A stretch of 6,297 nucleotides of DNA from Epulopiscium sp. Nele67-Bin004. Its GTDB lineage: Bacteria; Bacillota_A; Clostridia; Lachnospirales; Cellulosilyticaceae. The stretch spans positions 1-6,297 of the forward strand of contig LNZQ01000129.1 in the NCBI GenBank assembly GCA_002007315.1. The letters run 5' to 3'. The notes under the pieces are model-generated. The model had not been told where the DNA came from. It searched no databases and was given only the letters and a program-made list of their open reading frames with translations. Each line of letters begins with the position of its first letter. The first letter of the stretch is position 1. This document shows positions 5,758 to 6,297 of this stretch, piece after piece. The translations under genes and the position numbers were made by a program.

Positions 5758-6297
5758 ATGTCATTAGAAAACACAGCAACTGAGATGAGAAAGCAAGTTA
5801 TTGAAGGAATATATAGTGCAAAAAGTGGTCACCCTGGTGGGTCATTGTCTATATGCGATATTCTTGCAGTATTATTTTTTGAGGAAATGAATATTGACCC
5901 ATTGAAGCCAAAAGATCCAGACCGTGATAGATTTGTGTTATCAAAAGGGCATGCAGCACCAGCATTATATGCAGCACTTACTACAAAAGGGTATTTTCCA
6001 AACTCTGATATGAAAACGCTAAGAAAAATTGATAGTTATTTACAAGGTCACCCTTGTATGAACAAAATACCTGGAGTTGACATGTCAACAGGTTCACTTG
6101 GACAAGGACTTTCAGCTGCAAACGGTATGGCTATGGTAGGAAAATACGATAAAAAAGACTATCGTGTATACACAGTATGTGGCGATGGTGAAATTCAAGA
6201 GGGACAAATTTGGGAAGCAGCTATGACAGCAGCACACTACAAACTTGATAACTTAACAGTATTTGTTGATGTAAATGGTCTACAAATTGATGGGCCA
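5758..6297 (+). CDS. Transketolase, N-terminal (thiamine diphosphate-binding) subunit, 3'-truncated by window edge
   Basis: The frame is open for 180 codons to the last base with no stop. AGGAGG (5745-5750) lies seven bases before the ATG, and the gene starts 18 bases after the propeller gene. The protein starts directly at the pyrophosphate domain: GHPGGSLS with His25, DRFVLSKGHAAPALYAAL with His65, LQGHP with His98, STGSLGQGLSAANGMA (110-125), and the thiamine diphosphate signature GDGEIQEGQIWEA (142-154) ending at the metal ligand Asn173 in DVNGLQIDG. The short N-terminus before GHPGG is typical of the split transketolases of Bacillota and archaea, in which a first gene of about 270-280 codons is followed by a C-terminal subunit gene. 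The rest of this gene and any partner lie beyond the window. It would use D-xylulose-5-phosphate, the product of UlaF, as ketol donor. A full-length transketolase cannot be strictly excluded. Confidence 0.93.
   Translation, partial: MSLENTATEMRKQVIEGIYSAKSGHPGGSLSICDILAVLFFEEMNIDPLKPKDPDRDRFVLSKGHAAPALYAALTTKGYFPNSDMKTLRKIDSYLQGHPCMNKIPGVDMSTGSLGQGLSAANGMAMVGKYDKKDYRVYTVCGDGEIQEGQIWEAAMTAAHYKLDNLTVFVDVNGLQIDGP

Noticed and set aside
6010..6024. Catabolite-repression (cre)-like sequence ATGAAAACGCTAAGA inside the transketolase gene, one mismatch from the WTGNAANCGNWNNCW consensus.
   Set aside because: A rough estimate from base composition gives a few such one-mismatch hits expected by chance in a window this size, and the site is deep inside a coding region.
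1..6297. Possible mycoplasma-type genetic code, because the region is AT-rich and no TGA stop is used.
   Set aside because: All tryptophans I read are TGG and no in-frame TGA occurs in any conserved gene. Seven stops are too few to infer anything from the lack of TGA stops.

Overview
The window is a single co-directional (+ strand) stretch of an L-ascorbate (vitamin C) fermentation operon from an AT-rich bacterium. The AT-rich composition, strong AGGAGG-type ribosome binding sites, tight gene packing and transketolase encoded as a separate N-terminal subunit all fit a low-GC Bacillota (Firmicutes) lineage. Fusobacteria-like lineages cannot be excluded, and I do not name a species. All tryptophans I read are TGG, and the seven visible stops are TAA or TAG. 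No TGA appears as a stop or as an in-frame codon, so a mycoplasma-type code has no support.

Layout: (1) 1-715, the 3' two-thirds of ulaG (ascorbate-6-phosphate lactonase), cut by the window edge inside its metal-binding motif. (2) 719-740, a compact hairpin at the ulaG/ulaC junction. (3) 767-3067, the three separate PTS subunits in the order IIA (ulaC), IIC (ulaA), IIB (ulaB). (4) 3073-3116, a 20-bp hairpin with a TACG loop. (5) 3144-4697, the two pentulose-phosphate epimerases, 4-epimerase (ulaF) then 3-epimerase (ulaE). (6) 4702-5739, a 345-residue cytoplasmic beta-propeller protein of unknown function whose ribosome binding site lies inside the end of ulaE. (7) 5758-6297, the first 180 codons of a transketolase N-terminal subunit, running off the right edge.

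Expected pathway: UlaABC imports ascorbate as ascorbate-6-phosphate. UlaG opens the lactone to 3-keto-L-gulonate-6-phosphate. A decarboxylase (UlaD, not in this window) gives L-xylulose-5-phosphate. UlaE makes L-ribulose-5-phosphate and UlaF makes D-xylulose-5-phosphate, which the transketolase next door can consume. The gene with no place in this scheme is the propeller protein. It sits between the epimerases and transketolase, has no export signal, and has histidines at recurring positions in its blades. It is the best candidate for something undescribed here. The rest is a recognisable ula operon in an order different from that of E. coli, divided by two intercistronic hairpins into lactonase, transporter and downstream-enzyme blocks.

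There is no gene-free stretch above 300 bases. The longest gap between coding regions is 76 bases (3068-3143) and is mostly the second hairpin. I saw no tRNA, rRNA, CRISPR array, insertion sequence or convincing promoter.
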